Notes under the pieces: model-generated | What the model was told of the DNA's origin: nothing | Seen by the model: only the letters and a program-made list of their open reading frames with translations | The model's database searches: none | From: Chara braunii | Lineage: Eukaryota; Streptophyta; Charophyceae; Charales; Characeae | Direction: 5' to 3' | Length of the DNA stretch: 33,895 nucleotides | Assembly (NCBI GenBank): GCA_003427395.1 | Contig: BFEA01000670.1 | Location: 40,219-74,113 of the forward strand | Part shown: piece by piece, positions 9,691 through 20,300 of the stretch | Numbering within the stretch: the stretch's first letter is position 1 | Layout of the letters: every line of letters begins with the position of its first letter | Translations under genes and position numbers: made by a program

Positions 9691-10443
9691 TCCGCTAAAG
9701 GGTGTGTAACAACTTACCTGTCGAATCAACCAGCCCCGAATGCGGATGCGGCTTATGCTCGGCCTCCCTGGTGGTTCTGACACTGTGACGGGTTGGAAGG
9801 GTCTGGGCCCCCTGCGAAGCCAGCAGCGTGGGCCTAGGCGAAGCTGGGCCCAGTGAAGATCTTGGTGGTAGTAGCAAATATTCACAAATGGGGATTTTGA
9901 AAATCAGGGTGGGAACGGAAACCCACATAGTTGGCCACGGTGCCCTGCTGCGGTACCCCTGGCTGTGGCCCCCGCTGCTGCGCCTTGGACTGCCGCTCGC
10001 CACTCTCCGGGTCCCAACGACCATACTTACACCCAAACTCCTTTAAGTTCGACGGATGGCGGGCGGCGGGATGCACACTCGCAACGACCTCCGCCATCCT
10101 CGCTGCTGCTTCCCACGACGCTGCTCAGAATGTTCTCCCATTCGCTTCCGCTTTCGGCTATCGACGCTCTCCAAAGTGGGAAGCGAGGGAAAGTACGACC
10201 CAGGTCCACACCACCCTTCATTCGTATATTAACGTCCCTGGTCAACCTTTCAAGTCAGGCAGACCCGAGGTATTTCACCTGCACCCCGAGCACACACGAA
10301 CTCGTAGGTCAACTAAGGGAGGCGCCTCCTCAAGATCCTCGATCACCGCGACGGCCTCTGAATCAGGTGTCGCGTCTGAGTCAAGGAGCGTCGGAGCAAA
10401 AATAATAATAAAACGGCAAATAAAAACATTTAGAATTTTTTAG
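9691..10443. other. GC-rich region with overlapping open frames, unrecognised
   Basis: Frames are open on both strands: 9931-10443 plus (170 codons) and 9695-10036 and 9882-10097 minus (113 and 71 codons). The minus-strand frame containing GTVANYVGFRSHPDF looks the most protein-like, and further along that strand GACAG|GTAAGTTG near 9720 is a good donor. I recognise no family. With GC-rich DNA open on both strands, none can be called a gene. Confidence 0.3.
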
Positions 10444-11038
10444 TCGTCAGGGTACGATGAGCGAGGAAAAGGAACCGCTAGTACCGTTTCGAGGCCGCTG
10501 ACGACAAAACCAAGAAGGGGATAACCCCGTTCGGCCCTCAACCCCGCGGTTCCTTCGTGCAGCTCTCACGCTCCCCCGTTGTCGCCGCCCGACCTTGATC
10601 CTTAAATCTCTTTGATGAAAACCGGACGCCGTAATCTCTGATGCTAGGCCCAAGTCTGGGTCTAACTCTGACGGACGCCTAAATAAACGGACACCACGTG
10701 GCTCGCGGTCTTACTGAAAACACTTCAAAGTCTTATCGTTGCCGATGTCGTTCTCCACACGTGGGCACAGGTGACAGGCAAGCGCATCAATCAAAAGAGA
10801 CATAATCCTTTTAATCCTAGTTTAATCAAAAATAAAAATCTGGCCGGCAATCAACGCCAGTTTCTGCGATCATCAAAAACAAAAGAAATCACGCGCGCCT
10901 TAAGTCTGCGCACCCACACACTCTCTACGGTAGTCAGCCATTCAGTCAGCGTAAACCACAGATGCAGCCGCGGCTCGCGCGACAAACCTAAACTTTAAAC
11001 CAAACTTATTTCCTGTCGCTTGCAAAAAAACAGGTCGG
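10444..11038. other. No gene seen
   Basis: Short unsupported frames only. The right end adjoins a hairpin at 11039-11056 and the left edge of retroelement copy A. Confidence 0.5.
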
Positions 11039-11056
11039 ATACCCTTGTAAGGGTAT
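11039..11056. repeat. Perfect palindromic hairpin ATACCCTT
   Basis: ATACCCTT-GT-AAGGGTAT, an 8-bp perfect stem directly left of retroelement copy A. A longer hairpin with the same ATACCCT/AGGGTAT ends is at 26754-26785, left of copy C. Confidence 0.65.
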
Positions 11057-11089
11057 TCGCATCGATAACGTCACGAAGTCAGACTTCAA

Positions 11090-12900
11090 TTCAATGACAC
11101 TTCCCATGTCTCAGCTACTAAGATTGTGGAGGTTAGAAGAATGGTCAAGTCAGTCCTCCCTGCTTCTTGCTTTAAGCAAGCCCTCAAGCTTAGTCCCCCC
11201 CCCCCCCCTCCTCATTATACCCAACCACAATAATCCCCCTCACCACATCAATTTTATCTCTTCCTCAGTCTCTCAACTCCTTTCCCCTGGACTCATAGAA
11301 CCATCCCCGAATCCCATTGTGGTAAATCCTGTTTTCGCAACAGAAAGTTCTTCCAAAACTCGTTTCATCTCGGATGTTAGTTTTGTCAACCTTTTTGTCA
11401 CCTTTCCACCTTTCCACTATGAGTCCATTGATGATGCCACTGCTCACTTATCATGATCCCCAACTCATGATTTGCTAACATGTTATGATATAAAGAATGG
11501 ATACTACCATATGCCAATTCACCCCAAATCACGTCCTTATCTAGCTTTTTAGTGGAATAGATCTAACTACCAATTCACAACTCTGTGTTTTGGTTTATCT
11601 TCAGCTTGCTGGATTTTTACAACAGTCATGCAAGAAATGATGGCGGAATTACGTGTTCGTTACGTTTTTGCCACTTCCTACATCGATGATTTTGCACTCG
11701 CCAATAGGGACTTACGCCTGGTACTATGACAATCATTCAACTATGTTGCTCTGCTCCACAACCTTGTTTTTTTTCTTAGCACCAACAAATGCTCCTTCCT
11801 ACCTTCCCAATCCATCAAATTCCTTGGATTTACCTTGGACTCTCACTATAAGCATATAAGGGTTCCTGATGATAAAATTTCTAAACTAATTAACCAGTCC
11901 TCATCAAATCCTTCCAGCAGAACAATCACGAAGCTTGCAGGAAAACTTGCTTCCCTCTCCAAGGCTTTCTTACCTACCCACCTCTACCTTTTTTTTTTCT
12001 ACGAAGCTATCTCGCCAGCCAATTGAGACCTACCCATCCCTACTTCCGACGATCTCATCCATAACCTTGTTTGGTGGATCTATCACCTACCCAACCTACC
12101 AGGAAGACTTTGGACCATCCGCCCCGTTTCCTTATCCATCTTCACTGACGCCTCTGCAACCCAAATCGCAACATTAATTCAACCTATGCATGAACACACA
12201 ATCACACTCAACCAATGCTTGCCTCAATCTCTACTGGATCCCTTCTCAACCCATAGAGAATTGTTCGCCATCCTCGAAACATTCTGATTTCTTGCCTCCC
12301 TGCATCCTCACCTTCTTTCCTCTGCCTCCATCAGACTTCACTCTGATAGCCAAGCTGCCGTACCCCTACTCCTTTGCATATCAACGAACGAATCCTTCAA
12401 CCCTTGGCTACGAAGCATCGCCTCCATTCTAGTCACTTTTGATTCTCTCCTCAGTCCCGTCTGGATACCAAGAGCCTTACATACAAAGACCGACTCAATT
12501 TCCAAAATTGAGGACAATACTGATTGGGGATTGGCCAGTCACATCAAGGTTGAAATTTTATCCAAAATAGGCGTTCCAGCAATATATCTTTTTGCTTTAG
12601 ATTATCACCATGTTTGCCCTACCTTCGTCTCCATGAACTGGTCAACCAAAGCATCCCACATAGACGCACTCTCACTAAACTGGACTCTCCTTCCATCTTT
12701 TCCCTGCCGTTGGATCTTCCCTCCAACATCACTCTTGCACCAAACCCTCTCAAAAGCAATCGCAAGCCCAATTCCTTATCTCCTCATTTTACCTTCATCA
12801 CAACGTACCTCCTAGTATCCCCGCATCCTCTCCCTCAATATCACCCACCGTTTGACCATACCCGAGTCCAAATTCTCCTGTCTCCCTAGCCCGAGGGTGC
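11090..12900 (+). pseudogene. Copy A reverse transcriptase / RNase H
   Basis: DIRS-type polymerase with broken frames. Visible motifs: CYDIKNGYYHMPIHPKSRPY (from about 11480), TLCFGLSSACW (about 11580), catalytic SYIDDF (about 11675), FLGFTLDSHYKHIRV (about 11820), KLAGKLASLSKAFLP, RNase H FTDAS (about 12140), THRELFAIL (about 12250) and HSDSQA (about 12340). In-frame stops occur near 11450, 11552, 11728, 12025 and 12285, plus frameshifts. The catalytic residues of both domains survive, but no continuous protein can be made. Confidence 0.82.
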
Positions 12901-12989
12901 ACTTCAGTACCCCTAACCCCGCAATTCTCGATCTCACGATAATCTTTTTACCCACCTTAAGTCCCTTCGCTCCTCCTTTTCCATCCGCG

Positions 12990-14170
12990 ACGTATCCCAT
13001 ATCCATACCTCATGAATGTCCCAACGCTACTCCACGTACCCTTACGCATCATCTCACCCAGACTCCACCCCTCCTCTATCCCTGCCTGAACCCCCCCCTT
13101 TTTGAAAATTCTGACCGCCCTCTCCTTCATAAACTCCTGCCTCCTTAAACCACCTTTCTATTGGCTTATTAAATCCGCCCTCACTCATAGGACCATCACC
13201 TCGCATTGGCCGAAATAAATATCCCCTCCTTATATCCTGCCCTAACCGATCATAATTACCCAGCAGCTCGGGAAGCCAACCTAGAAAGGTATCTTCCCCG
13301 CCTTGCGGGTCTTGCAGTCTTATCATAAATCTCTCTCCATGACGGCCAGTCTTAGTGTATCATGTCCGCACAACTCTCTGCTCAAAGTCAATTTCCTTGT
13401 ATTGCAGTTTCAATCCTTCCCCGCATCATTGCCAACTCTCCCATAGATACAGGAACGCCCCCCCATCTCTATATGCTTGGGCTTCATGATAACCTTTCAG
13501 TACTTTCACCTTTTCCTTGATATGCTCCAACACCCTTTTTAACTTCAACCACCTCAGGGGTCGTGCAAATTCCTCAATGACACCTCTATGCAAGGAATAC
13601 TCCCGATACACTTTGCAGAACGATTTCAGTCTGCTACTCTGGCATGGACCTTCTTCGCCATCTCTCCCAAGCAACCAGAAGCTCGCACTCAAGCAGTTCA
13701 CGACCTCGTTAACGGTCGATGGTGACACAAGCGACAATCCTTCAGCATCGGAAGTTCGGCACCGACTCTCTACCTTGACGAGCCATTGGCTGCTCACGAA
13801 CGACAGAACATCCAAATCATTACAGCTCATACAATCTCTTCCAACCTTTTTGCGCTCCAACCACTCATTCAAGGCAAAAAAAAGCTTCTTCATTCCATCT
13901 CTCCATCGCCGCCCGGCCCCGTACTCTCCAACCAAGGCGCTGCTCCACTCAACCCCTACCTCATATCAAGGTCATGAGTACTCCGCTTTTGCCTCCAGCC
14001 ACCATCGCTCAAGCGTTCGTTCCACCATTCCTTGCAAGACGACGACGTCACTTGCGGGACGATGGAGGGAGTTGGACGATTCTAGGAGGTATGCGGGCCT
14101 GCGGCCCACTTCCACGACTCACTTCTGTGCGATCTGGCATCAGCTACGGAGTTTCTTTTTCCTTATTTAC
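12990..14170 (-). pseudogene. Copy A tyrosine recombinase, catalytic exon
   Basis: Minus-strand frames 13935-13426 and 13326-13054, continuing in another frame to about 12990, align residue for residue with copy B. Order: GEYGAGRRWRDGMKKLFF, DLDVLSFVSSQWLVKV, RPLRWLKLKRVLEHIKEKVK, FLYLWESWQ, then DRLGQDIRRGYLFRPMRG, GFNKPIERWFKEAGVYEG and a C-terminal SVGTFMRYGYGIRRGW with the likely nucleophilic Tyr. The expected HxxR box, just after VYEG, reads QNFQ here and NNFR in copy B, so the catalytic His is lost in both. An internal stop separates the N-terminal part near 14080. Confidence 0.75.
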
Positions 14171-14230
14171 CTGGAGCAAACATGTGTAACTCAGTATTTA
14201 CGGTCATCTTATCTTGATGTGACAACTTAC
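14171..14230 (-). other. Copy A recombinase intron (60 nt)
   Basis: On the minus strand the donor is CCTGG|GTAAGT at 14230 and the acceptor TTTGCTCCAG|GT at 14171. The same donor is present in copies B and C, and the acceptor aligns with TCTCTTCCAG in copy B, where the intron is 289 nt. Conservation of both ends around an interior of different length supports an intron. Confidence 0.6.
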
Positions 14231-14376
14231 CCAGGTTGGAGCACGACCTCGCTGGCCCGTCCGGTCCAGCTGCCTTGACCTGTGACAGTATAAGTCACAT
14301 GTGTCTGCCCAACCACGATAGCTTGAACGCTCTCCTGACCTGCGCCTTCAAGGCCTCCATTGCTCGTAGCATTCAT
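14231..14376 (-). CDS. Copy A recombinase leader exon
   Basis: Starts at an ATG (14376) and runs 146 nt to the donor at 14231 without a stop. It encodes MNATSNGGLEG, then QAIVVGQ, TYTVTGQGS, TGRASEVVLQP. Copy C (28561-28706) has an ATG at the same place, the same length with no indels, and about 65% identical residues, while the DNA differs at many positions. This favours a real coding exon. No domain is recognised. An antisense frame is also open here. Confidence 0.55.
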
Positions 14377-14485
14377 TGCGAACGCGAACCTGCGTGCATG
14401 CCACACAAGGGTCAGGTATTTTCAGAGGTCGAGTCCTTCTTTCCCTCGCCTTGATTTGGTGAAGCAGTCTCACCCGCCCTTAATT

Positions 14486-14600
14486 TTATTGAGGTGTGAG
14501 GGCTTGCGACTCATTTCTATGACTCACTTCTGTGCGATCTGACATCATCTAAGGAGTTTCTTTTTCCTTATTTACATAAAGCAGACCTGTGTAGGAATGC
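14486..14600 (-). repeat. Fragment of recombinase upstream region
   Basis: Repeats the DNA at about 14095-14182 of copy A in the same orientation: both carry ACTCACTTCTGTGCGATCTG and GAGTTTCTTTTTCCTTATTT. It lies at the join between copies A and B, so the inverted pair is not a simple palindrome but has a third broken piece at its centre. Confidence 0.7.
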
Positions 14601-14659
14601 AGAAATTAAGGACAAGGCAGTGAGATTGGACGTGCCAACGAGGCCGTACTTCAACCTGG

Positions 14660-14948
14660 GTAAGTGACACATCAAATCTCAATAACCGTTGATGCCTAAC
14701 GGATGCCCATTCATTGTAGATTTACAAAGTTATGAAAATTTTTGCTGCTTATAGGCCTTGGATGTAGTGAGTCTACTGTTGTGATGGGAAGTACCAAGTG
14801 CCAATATCCCAAAACTTTTTCCCAACCTTGAACCTGTTGGTTCGGTTGATGCGGACCGAGGATAGTTGTTGCGTTGAATCTATTTCGTCCACTTAGTGTG
14901 CAACTGAGTGCGCAGTTGCTGGTATAATGCTACACAAGTCTCTTCCAG
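14660..14948 (+). other. Copy B recombinase intron (289 nt)
   Basis: Donor CCTGG|GTAAGT at 14660 and acceptor TCTCTTCCAG ending at 14948. The interior aligns over about 255 bp with copy C (28707-28965), including GATTTACAAAGTTATGAAAA and GCCTTGGATGTAGTG, while copy A has only 60 nt here. Confidence 0.6.
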
Positions 14949-16160
14949 ATAAAACAGGAAATTTATAGTTCGTAGATGATGCAAGATCGCACAGAAGGGA
15001 GTCAAGAAAGTGGGATGCAGGCCCGCACACCTCATAAAACCGCCTAACTGCCTCCATCACCCCAAAAGTAATGTTGCCGTCTTGCAAGGACTGGTGTAAC
15101 GAACGACTAAGCAATGGAGACAAGAGGTAGAAATGTTGTACTCCCGAGATTAAAGGTGGATACGAGGCTGGTCTTGAGTGGAGCAGCGCATTGGTTGGAG
15201 AGTATGGAGCTGGTCGGCGATGGAGAAATGAAATAAAGAAACTCCTTTGTGCTTTCAATGAATGGTTGGAACGGAATAAAGTTGGAAGAGACTGCATGAC
15301 CTGCATCGACTTGGACGTGTTGTCGTTTGTTAGCAGTCAGTGGCTTATTGAAGTAGAGGGTCGGTGTCAAACTTTCGATGTTGAAGACCTCCCGCTTGTG
15401 TCTCCATCACCCGTATACACGGTTGTTAATTGCTTGAGCGCATGTCTTTGACTGCTTAGGAGAGATAGTGACGGGGACCCTTATCAAAGTAGCAGAGTGT
15501 GGGCATTATGAAAAGCGTATCAGGAATACTCTTTGCCGAGAGGTGTGGTTGAAGAGTCAGCACGTCCTTTAAGATGGGTGAAGTTGAAGAGAGTGTTGGA
15601 GCATAATCGAGAGAAGGTGAAAGTATTGAAAGGATATCAAGAAACTCAGATTTATCGTGATGGTGGAACGTTCTTATATTTGTGGGAAAGTTGGCAGCAG
15701 TGTGGTTAGGGATTGAGATTACAGTATAAGGAGATCGATTTTGAGCAAAGGGTTGTGCGACCGGGGTATACTAAAACTGATCGACACGGTGAGAGGTTTA
15801 TGATTAAATTACATAATCCACATGGCAAGGAGGAGACTTTTTTAGGTTGGCGTTCCGAGTTAGTGCATAGTTATGATCGGTTAGGGCAAGATATAAGGAG
15901 AGGATATGTATTTCGATCGATGCATGGTGAGCGTCCGGTGAGTGGTAGTGGTTTTAATGAGCACATAGGGAAATGGTTTGAAGAGGTGGGTGTTTATGAA
16001 GGAGAAAGTGAGAACAACTTCCGGATGGGATAGGTAGGCGGGAATAGAAGAGGGATGGAGTTTGGGAGAGATGATGCGACAAGGGACATGGAGCAGTGTC
16101 GGGACATTTATGAGGTGTGGTTATGAGATTCGTCGGGGATGGGAAAAAAAGAGTGAGGAA
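14949..16160 (+). pseudogene. Copy B tyrosine recombinase, catalytic exon
   Basis: Frames 15191-15451 and 15713-16033 with linking pieces. Order: CKDWCNERLSNGDKR (then a stop near 15130), LEWSSALVGEYGAGRRW, DLDVLSFVSSQWLIEV, a gap in frame, RPLRWVKLKRVLEHNREKVK, GGTFLYLWESWQQ, GLRLQYKEIDFEQR (probable first catalytic Arg in the G-R-E pattern), GYTKTDRHGERFMIKL, DRLGQDIRRGYVFRSMHG, VYEGESENNFRMG (decayed HxxR box) and GTFMRCGYEIRRGWE near 16105-16145. Shared stops with copy A (TAA near 15036) suggest that the mature protein does not include that codon or that both copies descend from a defective parent. Confidence 0.75.
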
Positions 16161-16559
16161 AATAGTTTAGGTTGAAAAAAAGATTGCAGTGAGACTGAGG
16201 ATTGTGGGGTTGGGGATGCTGGTTTGAACCCTCGGACTAGGGAGAACAGGAGAATCTGGATTCCGGGATGGTGAAACGGTGGATACTGCTAAGTGAGAGT
16301 ATGCGAGAGTACCACGAGGTGCGTTGCGAAGAGGGTAGTATGAGAAGGTAGTAAGTTGGACTAGCGAATGCTTTGGAGAGAGTGTGATGTAGTAGTGTTG
16401 TAGATGGAAAGATTCAACGGTAGGAGTGGGATAGTAATAAGTTTCATTCTAGCTACTTATCTTAGATGTTTTGATTGACCAGTTTTTGAAATCAAAGGTT
16501 GGACAAACGTGGTGATAATCGGATGCAAAAAAATTAATGGTTGGTGTGCCTAATTTGAA

Positions 16560-18210
16560 AAATATTTCAACCTTGATATGGTTTGCCGCTCTATTTTGGA
16601 GATGGAGTCGGCGATTGCATTAAGGGTTTCGGGTATCCAGACAGGATCGAGAAAAGCATAAAAAAACACTAAAATGGAGGCGGTTTCTCGTAACCATAGG
16701 AAGGATTTATCAGTGGATTTCATGTGGAGAAGTAATATTGTAGATGTCTGGCTATCTGAGTGGAGTCTGATAGAAGCTCAGGAGAGAAGTTCGGGGCGAG
16801 TTGTGGCAAGAAATCTAAAGGTCTCCGGTATAGCGAAAAATTCTCTAGGAGTGGAGGAGTTGAGCAACGATTCGGGTAGGCATTGGTTAAGTATGATAGG
16901 GTGTTTGTGAAGAGGGTGAATAACTGTTGCGATTTGGGTCGCTGAAGCATCGGTAAATATGAAGAGAGATGCAGGGCGGATGATCCAGAGTATGCTTGGA
17001 AGATGAGGTAGGTGAAGGATCCACCATATGAGATTTTGGATAAGGTTGTCTGAGATGTGAACAGGAGAGTCCCAAATAGCCGATGAGATGGCTTCATAAA
17101 GTGATGAAAGGTAGAGGTGAGTCGACATAAAAACTTTTGAGAGAGAGACAAGTTTTCCTGCAAGCTTCGCGATTGATCTGCAAGATGAATTTGAAGAGGA
17201 TTGGATGAGACTGAGGATCATTTAAATCTTATCTTCAGAAACTCTTATTCGTTTGGAATGGGAGTCTATGATAGAACCAAGGAAACAAATGATTTGTGAT
17301 GGAAGGAAAGAGCATTTGTGAAAACTGAGGAACAAACCAAGGTTGTGGAGTAAAACGACATAGTTGAATGATTGTCATAGGAGTAGAGAAAAAAAATGGT
17401 TGGCGAGTGCAGAGTCATCGATGTAAGACGTGGCAAAAACATTACGGATGCGGAGTTCGACCATGATTTCCTGCATAACAATTGTGAAGCTCCAACATGC
17501 AGAAGAGATGTTAAAACATAGGGTTGTTAAGTGGTAGTTGAGTCCATTCCAATTAAAAGCTAGGTAAGGGCGTAACTTGGGGTGAACTGGGATGTGATAA
17601 TAGTTGTTCTTGATGTCAAAGCATGTAAAAAAGTCTTGGGTTGATGAGCCTGATAGGTAGACAGTAAAATTGTCAATGGATTCGTAATGGAAATGTGGGA
17701 AGGTGACAAAGAGAATTACAAAACGGACATCTAGAATGAAGCAGGTTTTAGAAGAGTTTTATGTTGCAAACACGGGGTTGATTACCATGGGTTGCGATGA
17801 GGGTTCTATGACTCCAGTGGAGAGAAGTCAGGAGAATGTTAAGGAGATGAATTTGATGTGTTGAGGGGGTTGTTATGGGTAGGTATGGTGAGTGGTGGAG
17901 GGGAATCGAGTTTAAGGACATGCTTGAAACTGGAGGCGGGAATGATAAATTTTACCATTCTTCTTACTTCAATATTTTTAAAGTTGGGATGTGGGAAATG
18001 CCATTGAACTGGAGTCTGACATCTTGATGGATTAATTGCAGCACAAAGTGGGAATATCTTGTAGAAGAAGAGGAAAGTAGAAGAAACCAATCGGAGAAAT
18101 GCTTTGAGGGAGAGACGACGAACAAGTTATCATAATTTCTTAACCGTGATGCATGTTCCTCGAGAGCAGAGGTGGCAAGGCGGAGATCTAAAGTTGAAGG
18201 TGGCATTTGG
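16560..18210 (-). pseudogene. Copy B reverse transcriptase / RNase H
   Basis: Minus strand. After a proline/serine-rich start, KFIIPASSFKHVLKL (about 17930), then CFDIKNNYYHIPVHPK (about 17620-17575), FNWNGLNYHLTTLCF, SYIDDSALANH (about 17426-17395; the residue after the two catalytic Asp is Ser where copy A has Phe), SRSIAKLAGKLVSLSKVF, RNase H FTDASATQIA (about 16957), TPREFFAI and a decayed HSD region near 16760. Several frameshifts. From 16200 to 16560 the homology to the copy A 3' region continues on the minus strand without an intact frame. Confidence 0.8.
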
Positions 18211-18259
18211 AGATTGAAGAGGATAGTTGGGATAGAGGGAATGGGGAAAGGAGGGTAGA

Positions 18260-19450
18260 TTATTGAGAGAATCTGACGAAATCAGCTGCTATCGATCGAG
18301 ATTGGTTTGCGTGCTTGTGGTCGTAGTATGTATGAGACTTCTTGGTTGCTCGGTAGTAATTGTATCCACGGTTCTTGTCATCTTCGAAGTGCCGCTTGGA
18401 TGGAAAACTCTTGCCATCTTCAGTCTTCATGTGTTCATCCTTCTTTCTATATGACGAAGATTCCGATTCCAGAACTCCCAGTCTGCAAGATAAAACAAAA
18501 CAATAGATAAGTCCCTCAACGTGGATGGCATGGACCTCTTGGCAGTCCGGGGGGGATAATTTGTATAGTCGGGCAATGACCCTTTGCTTATCTGTGAGCC
18601 TCGCACTTGACAAGGCTCGCCCAGTAATTATATTCATACTTGATGATGGGTACGGTCTTGTCCATGCCTTGTCTTATCGCCTTATCGAGTAGTTGTTTTA
18701 CAGTCTTTGTGACAAGTTGTTCAACACAGTCCTTGGCTACCAATGCCACTCTTGCACCGAAGTCTGAAGCAAAGGTCTTGCCAATGGGATAGTAAGAATA
18801 ATCCATATTGATGGCAAGGAAACAGATTTATGTTTGAATCTGTGAATAGTAGCAGAGAGAGACGAACATTGTTTTTTAGGCTGACAGTTCTTTGTACGCA
18901 AGTTGAGATTTGTCGTTGAGCTTCTGTTGGATTCCATCTATCTCCGATTGAAGCTTCTGGTAAAGTTTATTCAAATTTGAGCTCTCCTCTTGCTTCAAGT
19001 TCTCAATGAGTTGATTCTTGAGTTGCTCGATGGAAAAACGACTTTCTTCCAACTTGAGCGTCATTTGCTGCTTGAGTAGCTCAAACGCCTCGATGGTAGC
19101 TTGAGGACGTTATACAAAAAAAAATGATGAGGTGTTTGAATGCAGGAGAGGGAGGTGAGGTGGGAGGGTGTTGATGGTTGGAGAAGTGGGGTGTTTGGGG
19201 GTGGAGGTTGGGAGGGAGGCGGTGGTAGGGGATTCTTTAATCTAATAGTGTGGACATGTACCTTGTGTAGTTCTTCCATGACAAGTGTTTGAATATTGCA
19301 GAGGAGTTCATTAAGGTTCGAAGAAAGGGAATTAACGAAGTCAACAATTTTTCCAGGTGTCAAAGTGGCGGGTAGTATACGAAGCACAACATANATTTTN
19401 CACCAANGACAGATCGAGGGCCGGATGCAGTGAGGAAAGTATTGAACCAA
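18260..19450 (-). pseudogene. Copy B gag-like region
   Basis: Four minus-strand frames in 5'-3' order: 19450-19061 (TPGKIVDFVNSLSSNLNELL then a PPPPSQPPPPNTP stretch), 19064-18876 (a charged, heptad-like segment, LEESRFSIEQLKNQLIENL, suggesting a coiled coil), 18806-18588 (KDCVEQLVTKTVKQLLDKAI) and 18637-18260 (EHMKTEDGKSFPSKRHFEDD, basic C-terminus). The position upstream of RT and the coiled-coil/proline/basic layout suit a gag or nucleocapsid-like protein of a DIRS element. No zinc knuckle is visible. Frames are broken and a few Ns occur near 19394-19407. Confidence 0.5.
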
Positions 19451-19584
19451 TGATCCATCTGCACAAACATTGGTTGTAAATTAGTTTCCATGTTGTTGTT
19501 TTTTTAAGGCAACAATATAAGTTTTAATATGTGCGAGCTTTTCGTTACCCACCCTTTTTCCCTCTGTTTTTTTTTTTTTTTTTT

Positions 19585-19819
19585 NNNNNNNNNNNNNNNN
19601 NNNNNNNNNNNNNNNNNNNNNNNNNNNNNNNNNNNNNNNNNNNNNNNNNNNNNNNNNNNNNNNNNNNNNNNNNNNNNNNNNNNNNNNNNNNNNNNNNNNN
19701 NNNNNNNNNNNNNNNNNNNNNNNNNNNNNNNNNNNNNNNNNNNNNNNNNNNNNNNNNNNNNNNNNNNNNNNNNNNNNNNNNNNNNNNNNNNNNNNNNNNN
19801 NNNNNNNNNNNNNNNNNNN
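19585..19819. other. Assembly gap (235 N)
   Basis: Run of N flanked on both sides by T-runs (19567-19584 and 19826-19844). The following tandem unit also starts with a T-run, so the gap probably hides further copies or a length-ambiguous T tract. Confidence 0.95.
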
Positions 19820-19825
19820 CCCTCC

Positions 19826-20040
19826 TTTTTTTTTTTTTTTTTTTTAGGAATCTATCTCCCTCTTGGATTAATTTAAATGCTAAAATGGGTAAGGATATCA
19901 GATTTGTTCAACAATCTTTCGAAAAGAACTTTTTTTTTTTTTTTTTTTTTTTTTAATTTTAAATTTGCCCCCTTCTTGGGTGATTTCAAATGCCAAAATG
20001 GGCAAGGATATCAAATTTGTTTTGCAATCTTCTGAAAAAG
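19826..20040 (+). repeat. Tandem repeat of about 107 bp, two units
   Basis: Each unit is a T-run of about 19-24 followed by about 83 bp. In frame, the units read LNAKMGKDIRFVQQSFEK and SNAKMGKDIKFVLQSSEK, so the differences are mostly conservative or silent. The frame continues after unit 2 as ECAKEKWRDKW and then meets a TAG. No family recognised. Confidence 0.65.
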
Positions 20041-20300
20041 AATGTGCAAAGGAGAAGTGGAGGGATAAATGGTAGAAAATGAAGGAGAAGGAATATGGAG
20101 AGTATTGTGAAGATGGAAAAAGAAAGTCTGTGGAATGGGTTGAGGGGGATCAAAAGGAGGATAGTTGTAGTTAATCTGAATGTAAAAGAGACGAGGTGCT
20201 CAATGAAAATGCGGAGAAATTCTTCCATGATTTGTAACATGCAAAAACAGCAAAAGGATAACGTAAGTATTATGAGAGTATATCTATGTTGATAAACAAT
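20041..20300 (+). pseudogene. Unrecognised coding-like stretch
   Basis: Lys/Glu-rich reading (KMKEKEYGEYCEDGKRKS, then VEWVEG) follows the tandem unit in the same frame after one stop. A GTAAGT donor-like site occurs near 20262. It looks like a decayed exon of unknown protein, but bias toward G/A makes chance openness plausible. Confidence 0.25.

Larger units (their letters stand above)
11060..14470 (+). mobile_element. Kangaroo-like DIRS retrotransposon, copy A (decayed)
   Basis: Reverse transcriptase/RNase H on the plus strand (about 11.1-12.9 kb) converges on a tyrosine recombinase on the minus strand (about 13.0-14.4 kb). Copy B at 14.6-19.5 kb has the same genes in mirror order and aligns with copy A in detail, for example GTCAGACTTCAATTCAATG near 11087 against GTCAGACTCCAGTTCAATG on the minus strand near 18022. 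The gag region is missing on the left. The right end, near 14470, is shared with copy C. DIRS-type elements use a tyrosine recombinase instead of a DDE integrase; an opposite-strand recombinase is, as I recall, a feature of the Volvox kangaroo element. Confidence 0.8.
14605..19500 (-). mobile_element. Kangaroo-like DIRS retrotransposon, copy B (decayed)
   Basis: Minus-strand gag-like region (19450-18260) and RT/RNase H (about 18210-16560) converge on a plus-strand tyrosine recombinase (14.95-16.16 kb). It is the mirror image of copy A, so A and B form a large inverted pair with a centre near 14.5 kb. The left edge starts within the recombinase leader exon (GRANEAVLQPG, near 14620). The right edge is unresolved because an assembly gap follows at 19585. 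Confidence 0.8.

Noticed and set aside
13517-14278. 253-codon plus-strand frame
   Set aside because: It lies antisense to the copy A recombinase, whose minus-strand reading has clear homology to copy B; the same antisense openness appears at 14893-15306.
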